A stretch of 64,000 bases of DNA from Vibrio injensis (GTDB lineage: Bacteria; Pseudomonadota; Gammaproteobacteria; Enterobacterales; Vibrionaceae). Every line of letters starts with the position of its first letter. The first letter of the stretch is position 1. Made by a program: the position numbers and the translations under genes. The stretch is taken from the NCBI RefSeq assembly GCF_001895205.1, contig NZ_BDJF01000006.1:259581-323580 (forward strand). The letters are read 5' to 3'. The notes under the pieces were generated by a model. The model was given only the letters and a program-made list of their open reading frames with translations, made no database searches and was not told the DNA's origin. Of this stretch, positions 8,797 to 18,213 are shown piece by piece.

Positions 8797-9591
8797 CTAA
8801 TAAGCTGGCTCAATCGTACCGTTAAACGTTTCGGCAAGAAAATCACTCACCGCGGCCGATTGAAAAATCTGTACAAACTGTTGATACAAAGGGTTGTCTC
8901 GCTCATTTTCACGAGTGGCAATAACCATTACCGCCAATGGTGCTTGATTGGATTCAAGAAAAATCCCCTGTTTTTTAGGATCAATACCAGCCGACATCAC
9001 ATAGTTCATCGTAATCGCTGCCGCATCAACTTCATCTAACGTTCGCGGTAACTGAGCAGCATCGACTTCAAGAAACCGCAAGTTTTTCGGGTTTTCAACA
9101 ATATCCCTTGGGGTTGCATTGAAACCGACACCATCACGAAGCGTAATTAAATTCGCATCCGCTAACAGCAGTAAACCACGTCCACCGTTAGTCGGATCAT
9201 TGGGAATCGCAACCCGTGCATTATCAGGTAAGTCTTGTAATGACTCATGACGATTAGAATAAATCCCCATCCGCATTAAAATCGAGTTACCAATCGATAC
9301 TAACTTTGCCCCATGATTACGATTGTAGTTGTCTAAAAAAGGTTGATGTTGATAACTATTTATATCGATACTGCCATCGGCCAGTGCGGCATTGGGAGTA
9401 ATAAAATCAGAAAATTCAACAACTCTTACCGTTAAACCGTGTTTAGCCGCTTCTTTAGCCACAGCCTCAACCACTTGAGCATGTGGCCCAACGGTTGCTC
9501 CGACCTTAATTTCAGAGCGTTCTTTTTGACCGCACGCCGTCAGCCCCAGCAGTAATGTTATCGCTAACGCGTAACGAATCGTATTTTTCAT
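8797..9591 (-). CDS. NlpA/MetQ-family substrate-binding lipoprotein (orphan)
   Basis: 264-residue periplasmic lipoprotein. The signal peptide MKNTIRYALAITLLLGLTAC ends in the lipobox LTAC, followed by the NlpA-family start EIKVGATVGPHAQVVEAV and the DINSYQHQPFLDNY segment typical of methionine-binding MetQ. The start at 9591 is preferred because AAGGA is well spaced; the frame extends eight codons upstream. No metN or metI homologue lies in the window, so the transporter partners must be elsewhere or the ligand may differ. Confidence 0.88.
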   Translation of the reverse strand: MKNTIRYALAITLLLGLTACGQKERSEIKVGATVGPHAQVVEAVAKEAAKHGLTVRVVEFSDFITPNAALADGSIDINSYQHQPFLDNYNRNHGAKLVSIGNSILMRMGIYSNRHESLQDLPDNARVAIPNDPTNGGRGLLLLADANLITLRDGVGFNATPRDIVENPKNLRFLEVDAAQLPRTLDEVDAAAITMNYVMSAGIDPKKQGIFLESNQAPLAVMVIATRENERDNPLYQQFVQIFQSAAVSDFLAETFNGTIEPAY

Positions 9592-9741
9592 TTTCAGCAT
9601 CCTTTCTACCCACAAAAAAACAAAGACTTCTAGACGTCCATAATAAACGCAATAGAATAATTCGCAACTCGATTTGCTTTTTATTATGTCGTCCTTTATA
9701 TTAGGTTAATCTTATTTAGAAAAAACTAACAAAGAGGTTAT

Positions 9742-10089
9742 ATGAAATCTTATTCTCAGTTACTCAAAGATAACAATACCTTAGGTAAATCTTATAAACA
9801 GCAAAGCCCTGATACCTTATCTGCGTTTATGCAATTACATAAAGCCGCTATGGCTCCTGGTGAGCTGGATCTGAAAACCAAAGAGATGATTGCACTCGGT
9901 ATAGCTATCGCGGCACGTTGCGATGGTTGTATCGCCGCTCACGTTTTTGCGGCATTAAAAGCTGGAGCGACACAAGCCGAGCTGGTTGAAGTGATCGATG
10001 TTGCTGTACTGATGGGAGGAGGCCCTTCCTTAACTTATGGCATTCAAGCACTGGGAGCAATTGAAGAGTTTGCCGCTGAATCACAATAA
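9742..10089 (+). CDS. Carboxymuconolactone decarboxylase/AhpD-family protein
   Basis: 115-residue all-helical protein of the CMD/AhpD family. It has the redox-type CxxC motif (ARCDGCIAAHVFAAL, Cys near residues 60 and 63), followed by the conserved His, as in alkylhydroperoxidase AhpD. A peroxidase or disulfide-reductase role is inferred, consistent with the nearby SoxR gene. Good AGAGGT ribosome binding site. Monocistronic between two minus-strand binding-protein genes. Confidence 0.85.
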   Translation: MKSYSQLLKDNNTLGKSYKQQSPDTLSAFMQLHKAAMAPGELDLKTKEMIALGIAIAARCDGCIAAHVFAALKAGATQAELVEVIDVAVLMGGGPSLTYGIQALGAIEEFAAESQ

Positions 10090-10110
10090 ATAACGGCTGA
10101 AGCTAAAATA

Positions 10111-10156
10111 GGTTGGGGAGATAAGCGTAAACGCTTTCCAGCAACAATCCCCAACC
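10111..10156. terminator. Stem-loop between convergent genes
   Basis: GGTTGGGGA (10111-10119) pairs with TCCCCAACC (10148-10156); the loop contains a second small stem (AGCGTAAACGCT). No clear T run follows on either strand, so it is a candidate transcript 3' end rather than a textbook terminator. Confidence 0.4.
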
Positions 10157-10193
10157 ACTTATGGCAATATCATTTTTATCAATCAACGTATTA

Positions 10194-11183
10194 TCAACGA
10201 CGAGTGATTTGATCGAATGTTGCGCCTTGTGCAAAATGAGTTTGATGTGCCTGCTGCCAACCGCCAAACACCTCATCGATAGTAAATAGCGTTAAATGAG
10301 GAAACACTTGCGTATATTTCTCAGCGATATCAGGATCTCTTGGTCGATAAAAATTTTGCGCTGCAATCTCTTGGCCAACTGGAGAATATAAATACTCCAA
10401 ATACGCTTGTGCTACCTCACGAGTTCCTTTTCTATCGACTACTCGATCAACCAAACTCACCGTAGGCTCAGCAAGAATAGAGCGACTCGGAACTACGATT
10501 TGTAAGCCATGATGATTTAATTTGTTCACCGCGAGCAGAGCTTCATTTTCCCAAGCAATCAACACATCGCCTATTTGTCGCTCAACAAACGTGTTCGAAG
10601 CGCCACGTGCACCCGTATCTAGAACGCTGACATTTTCATAAATCGACTTAACAAATTGCTGCGCTTTTTCTTCATCACCTTGATACTGATCTAAAGCATA
10701 TCCCCATGCGGCAAGATAATTCCAGCGAGCACCACCCGAGGTTTTCGGATTAGGCGTAATGATTTCCACATCAGGTTTGATGAGATCATCCCAGTCTCGA
10801 ATATTTTTGGGGTTACCCTCTCGGACCAAAAAGACAATCGTCGAGGTATAAGGCGCTGAATTATAGGGTAAACGAGTAATCCAAGTCGGAGCAATTCTTC
10901 CCCCCTCGGCAATCGCATCAATGTCATAAGCGAGTGCTAAAGTCACGACATCGGATTCAATACCATTCATCACGGAAACCGCTTGTCGACCTGATCCGCC
11001 GTGGGATTGCCTAACTGTGACATTACCTCCGTTTTCTGCTTGCCAATAAGTGGCAAATGCGGCGTTATATTGCTGATAAAGCTCTCTGGTCGGATCGTAA
11101 GAAACATTCAATAACACGGCATCTTTTGCCAAGGTATGTTGAGAAACACTGAATAGAGATAGAGCGAGTAGCCATGTACGCAT
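10194..11183 (-). CDS. sbp: Sulfate/thiosulfate-binding periplasmic protein (orphan)
   Basis: 329 residues, the usual Sbp length. A cleavable signal peptide (residues 1-19) precedes [17 protein letters not shown], and the sulfate-loop motif [10 protein letters not shown] follows; [19 protein letters not shown] is another family signature. Delivers sulfate to a CysTWA-type permease, but no cysT/W/A genes are in the window. Ribosome binding site AAGGAAG is well placed. Family assignment is firm; ligand is inferred. Confidence 0.9.
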   Translation of the reverse strand: MRTWLLALSLFSVSQHTLAKDAVLLNVSYDPTRELYQQYNAAFATYWQAENGGNVTVRQSHGGSGRQAVSVMNGIESDVVTLALAYDIDAIAEGGRIAPTWITRLPYNSAPYTSTIVFLVREGNPKNIRDWDDLIKPDVEIITPNPKTSGGARWNYLAAWGYALDQYQGDEEKAQQFVKSIYENVSVLDTGARGASNTFVERQIGDVLIAWENEALLAVNKLNHHGLQIVVPSRSILAEPTVSLVDRVVDRKGTREVAQAYLEYLYSPVGQEIAAQNFYRPRDPDIAEKYTQVFPHLTLFTIDEVFGGWQQAHQTHFAQGATFDQITRR

Positions 11184-11437
11184 GAGTCATCTTCCTTAGT
11201 TAATATGCGACAAGCAAATTAGCACAACATTTATAACCAAGTTAGAAACATAAATCGATTTCGTATTCTTTTTTGGAATATTAAAACCATGCCTAGCAGG
11301 CCTCAATATTAACTTGAGCACACCTTGGAAATTCAATCTGGTAACCAGCAAAACGGATGCATTCTCAATCTATTCTGTGTTGGTACGATCAGGATTTTGC
11401 AACGGATATCACAATTTACATTATTATGACTACCATC

Positions 11438-11490
11438 CCCCTCATGCCGTTCACTTAAGGTGAGCGCCATGAGGGGCTAAAGCCCCTTTT
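11438..11490 (+). terminator. Nested hairpins with a plus-strand terminator and no matching gene
   Basis: CCCCTCATG (11438-11446) can pair perfectly with CATGAGGGG (11468-11476). The same AGGGGC (11472-11477) can instead pair with GCCCCT (11482-11487), followed by a five-T run on the plus strand. This is a terminator/antiterminator-like arrangement, yet the flanking genes both run on the minus strand and the T run does not suit them. In this 333-bp gap (11184-11516) nothing else is recognisable; a small plus-strand RNA ending at about 11490 is possible. Confidence 0.45.
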
Positions 11491-11516
11491 TAGATAACAC
11501 TGACGGTAATCGCTGA

Positions 11517-13397
11517 CTAAATTTTAAACTGCGATACTTGTTGATGAAGTTGATCCGCTTGCTCAGTAAGAGTTTGCGTCGCCTCGGTTAACTGATGCGA
11601 TGCCTGTTCTGTTTGTGATGATAAATCATTAATATTTACCACGTTTTGGTTAATCAGCTCAGCCACGGATGATTGCTCTTCTGCCGCAGTGGCTATTTGT
11701 AAGTTCATATCGGCGATTAAAGTAATCGCTTGATTAACTTGCTCTAAACGAGCTGCCATATCTTCGGCTTTCGTCACGGTAGTTTGCGCGGCGGAGCGAC
11801 TTTGAGCCATCACATTGACCACATTTTCCGTTTGCTTAAATAGGCGATCAACCACTTCTTGGATCTGCTGGGTACTTTGCTGTGTACGACCCGCTAATCC
11901 ACGCACTTCATCGGCAACCACCGCAAAACCACGGCCATGCTCTCCCGCTCGGGCTGCCTCAATCGCCGCGTTTAAGGCGAGTAAATTGGTTTGTTCAGAA
12001 ACGGCGCTGATCACATCCAGCATGCCAACAATATCTTGCGTCCCAGTTTGTAACTCTGCAATCGTTGAACTACTGCCTTGCAAGGTGTCATCCAAATGTT
12101 TTAATTGTTGTAAGGTATCGCGCAGTAACACTTGTCCTTGTTTAGTTTCATTATCTGCTGCTGAGGCTTGACTTGCCGCTTCACTGGCATGACTCGCAAC
12201 CTCTTGTACGGTGGCGGTCATTTCATTCATTGCGGTCGCGACCTGATCCGTTTCTGAACTTTGCTGAGCGACCACACCTGCGCTTTGTCGTGTCACTTGT
12301 GCCAAAGTGCTGGAAGCCGCCGACACCGATTGAGCGGTATTATTGACTTCGTTCACCAACAGATGAATCTTTTCAACAAAGGTATTAAACGCTTTGGCAA
12401 TAGTGGCAATTTCATCGCTGCCATGCGCTTCGATCCGTTTGGTTAAGTCCCCCTCTCCTTGACCGATATCGGTCATTGCCAAGCTGACTTCTTGTAAACG
12501 TCTAAACCCTGAAGCGCTAGAAATCCACATCACACCGGTGGCAACCAGACCAATCAATAGCACCGCAATAACTGTCCAACGGATCATGCTATAGATACCC
12601 GATAAGGCATCTTGTTTATCGAGAGCAATATTCAGCGACCAGTTGGTACCCGGTATTGCCTGACTGGTGAGATAAATGGCTTGGCCTTGCAACGTGAGCT
12701 CGCGATGACCTTGACGTTGAATATCACTTAACATGTTTTGCGTTAAACTGGGGTTCAAATCACGTAAGCTTTTTAAACTCAAGTTTGGATTCGGATGAGC
12801 AATAATGGTGCCGTTGTTATCGGTTAAAAAGGCAAAACTGTTTTGTGTTGGCGCAATCGCACGTACCGTATCAATAATAAAGGTTAAAGGAATATCCCCC
12901 GCTAACACACCGCGACTAGCATTATTACCTAGGCCATGAGTAAAGGTGACCACTAAACTGGTTTGGCCATCTAGCGCATCTTCATAAGGTGCCGTTGTCG
13001 CAACGCCGCTCTGCGTAGCCGCTAAACGATACCATTCACGAGTCAATGGATTGTAATCACTCGGTGGTTGCCATTCATCAGAAAACACCGCAGAGCCATC
13101 AGGACGTGCGAAATACGCCGCTAAAAAACCACCGCCATCACTGAGTTGTTTTAGAGCAGACAAAGGATCTCGATGTTCCAAAACCTTTCCGGTGGCCATC
13201 AGCATGGTTTTTCGCTCATCCATCCAATTAGAAATTGAGCTCGATTGAGTTTGTAGCTGTTGCTGTAAATTACGGCTGATTTGCAAACGGAACGTTTCAG
13301 AGCTAACTCTCACGATTAAAACCGCCGTAACAACCAATGACATCACAATCAATCCCACGCTGATCGCGGTGATTTTTGTTCGAAAAGATTTAAACAT
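11517..13397 (-). CDS. Methyl-accepting chemotaxis protein
   Basis: 626-residue transmembrane chemoreceptor. Membrane helix 1 spans about residues 9-29, followed by a periplasmic double-CACHE-type sensor to about 270, membrane helix 2 near 274-296, a HAMP domain, and the long cytoplasmic coiled coil. The conserved signalling tip [20 protein letters not shown] is near residue 480. No C-terminal CheR-binding pentapeptide. It is divergent from the cytolysin gene; in V. cholerae hlyA is likewise flanked by a chemoreceptor-like gene (hlyB), so a similar ancestral arrangement is possible. The ligand is unknown. Confidence 0.93.
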   Translation of the reverse strand: MFKSFRTKITAISVGLIVMSLVVTAVLIVRVSSETFRLQISRNLQQQLQTQSSSISNWMDERKTMLMATGKVLEHRDPLSALKQLSDGGGFLAAYFARPDGSAVFSDEWQPPSDYNPLTREWYRLAATQSGVATTAPYEDALDGQTSLVVTFTHGLGNNASRGVLAGDIPLTFIIDTVRAIAPTQNSFAFLTDNNGTIIAHPNPNLSLKSLRDLNPSLTQNMLSDIQRQGHRELTLQGQAIYLTSQAIPGTNWSLNIALDKQDALSGIYSMIRWTVIAVLLIGLVATGVMWISSASGFRRLQEVSLAMTDIGQGEGDLTKRIEAHGSDEIATIAKAFNTFVEKIHLLVNEVNNTAQSVSAASSTLAQVTRQSAGVVAQQSSETDQVATAMNEMTATVQEVASHASEAASQASAADNETKQGQVLLRDTLQQLKHLDDTLQGSSSTIAELQTGTQDIVGMLDVISAVSEQTNLLALNAAIEAARAGEHGRGFAVVADEVRGLAGRTQQSTQQIQEVVDRLFKQTENVVNVMAQSRSAAQTTVTKAEDMAARLEQVNQAITLIADMNLQIATAAEEQSSVAELINQNVVNINDLSSQTEQASHQLTEATQTLTEQADQLHQQVSQFKI

Positions 13398-13850
13398 CCT
13401 TGCACTCCTAATCTAGCTACCTGTCAATAATATCGCCCTTCACTATCGGCGAATCGAAGGCAACCTTTATCATAAATGAGCCAACAGTGTACCAATTTCA
13501 TCCCGACATCTTTTTGACACTACTCTCGCTTTGATTAAACCAACGAATCACAGCCAAGAATTCTGCAGCAAGGTAACAGTATCACCTACCGCTATTGATA
13601 ACTAAGGGTTATCAAACCTTGAAGATACTTTAGCTCACTTTCTCCTGATGTTTTTTTTGTGATCTTGAGCCACGAATTTTATTTAATTTGTTTCAAATTG
13701 TTACCACAAAACATATTAATAGATTTAGCAGTAATGGATCATTTAATAACCACATGAATACGTTATCTGCTGCAACCCAAGGGACGAAGATGTTCAGCCA
13801 TAGTGCAACGTTAAGTCACAGGGTAATACCATTCATCAAGAGGTAATCCT
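13398..13850. other. Intergenic promoter region between MCP and cytolysin genes
   Basis: 453 bases without a gene. A perfect 8-bp inverted repeat TTGATAAC-TAAGG-GTTATCAA is at 13595-13615. A CRP-like half site (TGTGATCTTGAGCCACGA) is near 13657, but its right half is poor. No certain promoter can be assigned. Confidence 0.4.
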
Positions 13851-15680
13851 ATGCCTATCTATAACAATAAAACCATCGCGTTAGCCGCGATATTATCAGG
13901 CTTGGTATGGAATACCGCCTATGCAGATATTCAGCAACCACAAGGTGTGGCGGTTGAAATGCTGAGTACGCTTCAGGATGATAGCCAAGTCAGTTATTTA
14001 AATGCCGCTGAATTATTGGTGGCAGAAGGGGCAGCGCCAACGTTAAGTGATGTGCGCGATAGCGTGCTACGCCAGCATCAGCGCTACTTAGTTGATTTTA
14101 GCAATATCAGTGATGAACAGGGTAAAACACAAGCCAAGGCACTATTACGCAGTCAATTAGGCGTCGCCCTGAGCAGTGATTTCTGGCTAATTACCGAACA
14201 TAAAGGGGAATTACTCTTCACGGGTTTAGACGATGAAAATGATCCAAGTATTCAGTTGCTTGAGGCCAAACCTATTAACCATTCTCGTCAACGGCGTAGT
14301 ATTGATAGCCGCGCTAATGCGACGAGCGAAGCCAACAGCTTGCCGCATGTTGCCTTTTATCTGAATGTCCATCGCCCTATCAGCGATGAAGAGTGCACCT
14401 TTAAAAACTCACATTTATGGGATAAAGGAACTCGCGTTTTTTGTGATAACCCGAATATCTCGTTGATCTATCGAGTCAACTATGAGCGCTCTCTGCAATT
14501 TGGTACGACAGGCTCAGCAACACCAGATGCCAAAATCGTGCGTATCAGTTTGGATGACGATACCACTGGAGCCGGTATTCATCTCAATGATCAGTTAAGC
14601 TGGCGTCAATTTCTCCCCGGCTACCTCACTCTCGATGCCTATTTCAGAGATTGGTCAACAGATGCCATAGCACAGGATTATCAGTTTGTTTTCAACGCAT
14701 CGAATAATAAAGCGCAAATTTTAAAAACGTTCCCGCGTGAAAATATTAATTCTGACTATGAAATCAAAGAAGTGTCTGGTTTCCAAGTTGGTGTCAATGG
14801 CGGTGTTGAAGTCAATAAAGATGGACCGAAAGCCAAACTAGAAGCCAATGCTAGCTACAACCAAAGCCGTTGGCTAACCTTTAAAACTCACGATTATAAA
14901 GTGGCACGCAGTACGCCAAGCCCACAAAAAGTTCGTTTTACTTGGGAGCGCGATCAATACGCAACGGCGGAGTCTTTACTGGATCGCTGGACAGATGCAC
15001 TATGGGTAAATACTTATCCGATTGATACCAATAAGATCAACCCGATTGGTTACGCCAGCTTTGTACCAAAAATGGATGTGATCTACAGCGCTGCTCCAAC
15101 TGAAACTGGCACTACCGAGTTTACCATTGATTCTTCGGTTAATATCCGGCCAATCTATAACGCTGCTTATAAGCATTATTACGTCATCGGTGGCCATCAA
15201 TCTTACCATGGGTTTGAAAACGATGGACGTCGCCGAGTCGGTAAAACCGCCAGCTTCACCGTTGATTGGCAACATCCGGTATTTACTGGTGGCAGACCAG
15301 TTAACCTACAACTTGCCAGCTTTAATAACCGCTGTGTTGAGGTGAATGGCGATCAATCGATAACCGCTAGTGAGTGTATCGATAACAAACAAGCTCAATC
15401 GTTTATTTATGATCAGCTAGGACGTTACGTGAGTGCAGTGAACACCGCTTATTGTTTAGATGGTGAAAACCTGAATGCTCTTCAGCAATGTAACTCAAGC
15501 TTAAGCCAGCGCTGGGAGTGGATCCCTAATAGCGATACCTTAAGTAATGTGTACAGTCATCAAAGCCTAGGCCATGATACAACAACGGGACAACTTGGTT
15601 TATACGCCAGCGATCAATCCAATATCAGCGTGCGTACCATTACCAGCTACACCAATGTGTTTAATCCTGATAATCAATAA
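13851..15680 (+). CDS. Secreted pore-forming cytolysin, V. cholerae cytolysin (HlyA/VCC) family
   Basis: 609-residue beta-pore-forming toxin precursor. In order: signal peptide (1-25, ending AYA), a pro-domain (about 26-149) ending in a basic RQRRS cleavage site (146-150), a leukocidin-fold cytolysin domain (about 165-480, with the FQVGVNGGVEVNKDGPKA pre-stem/stem region near 311-328), and a C-terminal beta-trefoil lectin (about 481-605) with paired cysteines. VCC is about 741 residues and carries an additional beta-prism lectin domain at its C-terminus; that domain is absent here, with a normal stop and a terminator. Good GAGG ribosome binding site. Expected to be exported by Sec and type II secretion and activated by proteolysis. 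Confidence 0.92.
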   Translation: MPIYNNKTIALAAILSGLVWNTAYADIQQPQGVAVEMLSTLQDDSQVSYLNAAELLVAEGAAPTLSDVRDSVLRQHQRYLVDFSNISDEQGKTQAKALLRSQLGVALSSDFWLITEHKGELLFTGLDDENDPSIQLLEAKPINHSRQRRSIDSRANATSEANSLPHVAFYLNVHRPISDEECTFKNSHLWDKGTRVFCDNPNISLIYRVNYERSLQFGTTGSATPDAKIVRISLDDDTTGAGIHLNDQLSWRQFLPGYLTLDAYFRDWSTDAIAQDYQFVFNASNNKAQILKTFPRENINSDYEIKEVSGFQVGVNGGVEVNKDGPKAKLEANASYNQSRWLTFKTHDYKVARSTPSPQKVRFTWERDQYATAESLLDRWTDALWVNTYPIDTNKINPIGYASFVPKMDVIYSAAPTETGTTEFTIDSSVNIRPIYNAAYKHYYVIGGHQSYHGFENDGRRRVGKTASFTVDWQHPVFTGGRPVNLQLASFNNRCVEVNGDQSITASECIDNKQAQSFIYDQLGRYVSAVNTAYCLDGENLNALQQCNSSLSQRWEWIPNSDTLSNVYSHQSLGHDTTTGQLGLYASDQSNISVRTITSYTNVFNPDNQ

Positions 15681-15709
15681 TCAGGTTTACTAACAAAAGT
15701 CGTTAATAA

Positions 15710-15746
15710 AAAGCCGCCGCATGACGTCATCTTCCGCGGCGGCTTT
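15710..15746. terminator. Bidirectional terminator between cytolysin and phaC
   Basis: AAAGCCGCCGC (15710-15720) pairs with GCGGCGGCTTT (15736-15746), loop of 15 bases. T-rich on both strands, so it can end both convergent transcripts. Confidence 0.88.
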
Positions 15747-15813
15747 CATCCCATTGAAAGGCCCTATCAGTACGATAAATAGGCGCTATCCATCTTATTA
15801 TTCAACAATCGGT

Positions 15814-17586
15814 TTATTCAACTATCGGTAGCGTTTGTTTCACATAACTGCCCGGCGCAGCTTCGATGGCAGGGAAATTATCACTGCCGATGGGATAAGC
15901 AGGAACTAATGACTCAGGGTTAAACTGATCAAGCCATTGATCCCAATGCGTCCACCATGAGCCATCGGCCCGCTGCGCATTGGCTAACCACTCATCCGCC
16001 GATTCATCTAAGCTGTCATTCACCCAATAGCCGTACTTATTTTTGGCTGGTGGATTAACGATGCCAGCAATATGACCGGACTCACCGAGCACAAAAGTCT
16101 TATTGCCACCCATAGCTAACGCGCCGCGATAGGTGCCTTGCCATAAAGCAATATGATCATCTTTGGCGGAGATAAAATAGCTAGGAATACGAATTTTATT
16201 CAGATCAATCCACACGCCACCGATTTTAACTCCTTTATCTTGCACTAGCTGATTATTGAGGTACAACTCGCGCAGCAAAAAGTTATGGGTATTGGCCGCG
16301 ACGTTGGTGCTATCGCTATTCCAATACAAAAGATCAAAATCAACCGGGCTGGTGCCTTTTAAATAGTTATCGATGTAATAGTTCCAATACAGGCTATTTT
16401 CACGTAACAAACTAAAGGTCACACTCAGCGAACGACCATCCATAAACCCTTGCACATTATTTTGCGCTTCAATGGCACTAATGATGGTATCGTTAATGTA
16501 AGCACCCACTTCGCCAGGTTGAGAGAAATCCAGTAAAGTGGTAAAAAAGCTCGCCGATTTAATCCGTTTTTTCATCCGCTTTGCAGCATAGTAAGCAATG
16601 GCACACGCTAATGCTGTACCACCAATACAGTAACCTGCTGCGTTGATTTGTTCTTGTCCGGTAATATCTTCAATCACCGATACCGCTTGCACCACGCCAT
16701 CTAAGACGTAGTTATCAAAACCAATATCACGCTGTTCTTTACCCGGATTGCGCCAAGAGATCATAAATACACAGTGCCCTTGCTCTAGCAGCCAGCGCAC
16801 CATGGAATTTTTCTCAGTTAAATCTAAGATGTAGTATTTATTAATAAATGGCGGCACGATCAAAAGCGGAGTTGCCTTAACTTGCTCAGTAACCGGTGTG
16901 TATTGAATTAACTCAAACAGCTGATTGCGAAACACCACCTTACCTTCTGTACTGGCTATCTCTTCACCCAATCGGAAAGCTTGCTCGTTGGTCATACGAA
17001 CTTTCAGAATATCAGCACTGGACTGCAAATCTTCTTTCAGCAACTCCATACCTTTGAGCAAATTCTGCCCATTATTTTCAATGGTGAGTTTGAGTAGCTC
17101 AGGGTTAGTGGCAATAAAATTCGAAGGCGACATCGCATTGATCATCTGCCTTGAAAAAAAGCTGATCCGCTCTTTGGTTTTGTCATCAACACCTTCAATC
17201 GTATTGATGGTCTCCATATAGGTTTTACAAAACAGTAAGTACGACTGCTTAATAAAATTGTACATGGCCTGTGACTGCCATGTTTCATCGTTAAATCGTT
17301 TATCGCCTTTCTCAGCCTCAATCACATTTTGGGTATTACCAGATAACACCACTTGCTGCCATATTTGCATTTGTTGCTCCCACCACTGGGTTTGCAACTG
17401 CAGCAACGCCGTCGGTTGATTAACGGCTTGTTCAAAAAACTTCGCGCTATCTTCAAAGTTCACTGCTTGAATGGCTTGATTTAAAGGAGAGTTAGCGGCC
17501 ATCTTGTTCGCTTCAAAATCCTGCCACCACTGTTGATTGGTTTCTTGCAGCTTAACCAGATAGTCCGAAAAGAAATGTTGCAACAT
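15814..17586 (-). CDS. phaC: Class I poly(3-hydroxyalkanoate) synthase PhaC
   Basis: Polymerises 3-hydroxyacyl-CoA into PHA granules. 590 residues from MLQHFFSDYLVKLQ; the upstream ORF extension (32 codons) is rejected because AGGGAG is well placed before 17586. The lipase-like box G-Y-C-I-G-G has the nucleophile at Cys320, with the remaining catalytic residues in SAKDDHIALW and GESGHIAGIVNPP. The last gene of a phaB-phasin-phaC cluster in which the thiolase gene phaA, normally present in the Vibrio locus, is missing. Confidence 0.95.
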   Translation of the reverse strand: MLQHFFSDYLVKLQETNQQWWQDFEANKMAANSPLNQAIQAVNFEDSAKFFEQAVNQPTALLQLQTQWWEQQMQIWQQVVLSGNTQNVIEAEKGDKRFNDETWQSQAMYNFIKQSYLLFCKTYMETINTIEGVDDKTKERISFFSRQMINAMSPSNFIATNPELLKLTIENNGQNLLKGMELLKEDLQSSADILKVRMTNEQAFRLGEEIASTEGKVVFRNQLFELIQYTPVTEQVKATPLLIVPPFINKYYILDLTEKNSMVRWLLEQGHCVFMISWRNPGKEQRDIGFDNYVLDGVVQAVSVIEDITGQEQINAAGYCIGGTALACAIAYYAAKRMKKRIKSASFFTTLLDFSQPGEVGAYINDTIISAIEAQNNVQGFMDGRSLSVTFSLLRENSLYWNYYIDNYLKGTSPVDFDLLYWNSDSTNVAANTHNFLLRELYLNNQLVQDKGVKIGGVWIDLNKIRIPSYFISAKDDHIALWQGTYRGALAMGGNKTFVLGESGHIAGIVNPPAKNKYGYWVNDSLDESADEWLANAQRADGSWWTHWDQWLDQFNPESLVPAYPIGSDNFPAIEAAPGSYVKQTLPIVE

Positions 17587-17701
17587 AAAGTACTCCCTTA
17601 CTCGGAACAGCGCCGCCAAAAAGGGCGGCGCTTTAATAGACACCTTGATCACCTGAAGCCTCCTATCTAGCAAACACTTCAAGTTATAAAACGATCACAG
17701 G

Positions 17702-18049
17702 CTATTGTGGAGTTGCCGTTTTGATATTTTCTGAAGTCAACGTTTCAATATCTTGCTTGAACTCTTTCGCCGCCGCTTGCAATTTATTGCTATCGTCTAA
17801 CATCTGCTGCGACAGTTTACTTAGAACGCCCAACTGCTGACTACTGAACGCCGCGAGTGTATTAACATCTTTAATCTCTGACGCCGCTTTCATCTGAGCC
17901 ATGCCCATTTCGCTGTATGTGCGCATCGCATTCAGTTGTAGCTCTGTCAATAGCTCAACATTTTTGGTCATTAACTGATTAAACTTCAAAAACGGTTGCA
18001 TGTTTTTTTCTGCTTGATCGGTGAAAGTTTTAAAAAAGTCCGTGTACAT
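17702..18049 (-). CDS. phaP: Phasin (PHA granule-associated protein)
   Basis: 115-residue helical phasin that coats PHA granules. Start MYTDFFKTFTDQAEKNMQPF at 18049, preferred because GAGGAA lies six bases upstream; the frame extends eight codons further. Amphipathic helices with the LMTKNVELLTELQLNAMRTY pattern match the phasin family. Lies 115 bases upstream of phaC and downstream of phaB. In the usual Vibrio locus phaA sits between phaB and this gene. Confidence 0.9.
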   Translation of the reverse strand: MYTDFFKTFTDQAEKNMQPFLKFNQLMTKNVELLTELQLNAMRTYSEMGMAQMKAASEIKDVNTLAAFSSQQLGVLSKLSQQMLDDSNKLQAAAKEFKQDIETLTSENIKTATPQ

Positions 18050-18165
18050 AAGTATTTCCTCATTAATTAACACTGTTATCGATACCTAACCCAAAACACC
18101 ATTGCTTGGGTAAAAGTCATCATGATGAAGAGACGTTGGTGATTAACCCAAGCCGCTTCACTATG

Positions 18166-18213
18166 TTAGTTCATGTATAAACTAGTTCATGTATAAGCTA
18201 GTTCATGTATAAG
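18166..18213. repeat. Three tandem 16-bp repeats over the phaB stop codon
   Basis: CTAGTTCATGTATAAG occurs at 18182-18197 and 18198-18213, with a 14/16 copy at 18166-18181. The rightmost copy is the end of phaB itself (Leu-Tyr-Met-Asn-stop), so the last codons plus stop are repeated twice downstream. It occupies the place where phaA would be expected. Confidence 0.9.

Noticed and set aside
13655..13675. CRP site upstream of the cytolysin gene
   Set aside because: Left half TGTGA is good but the right half (GCCAC) is a poor match.
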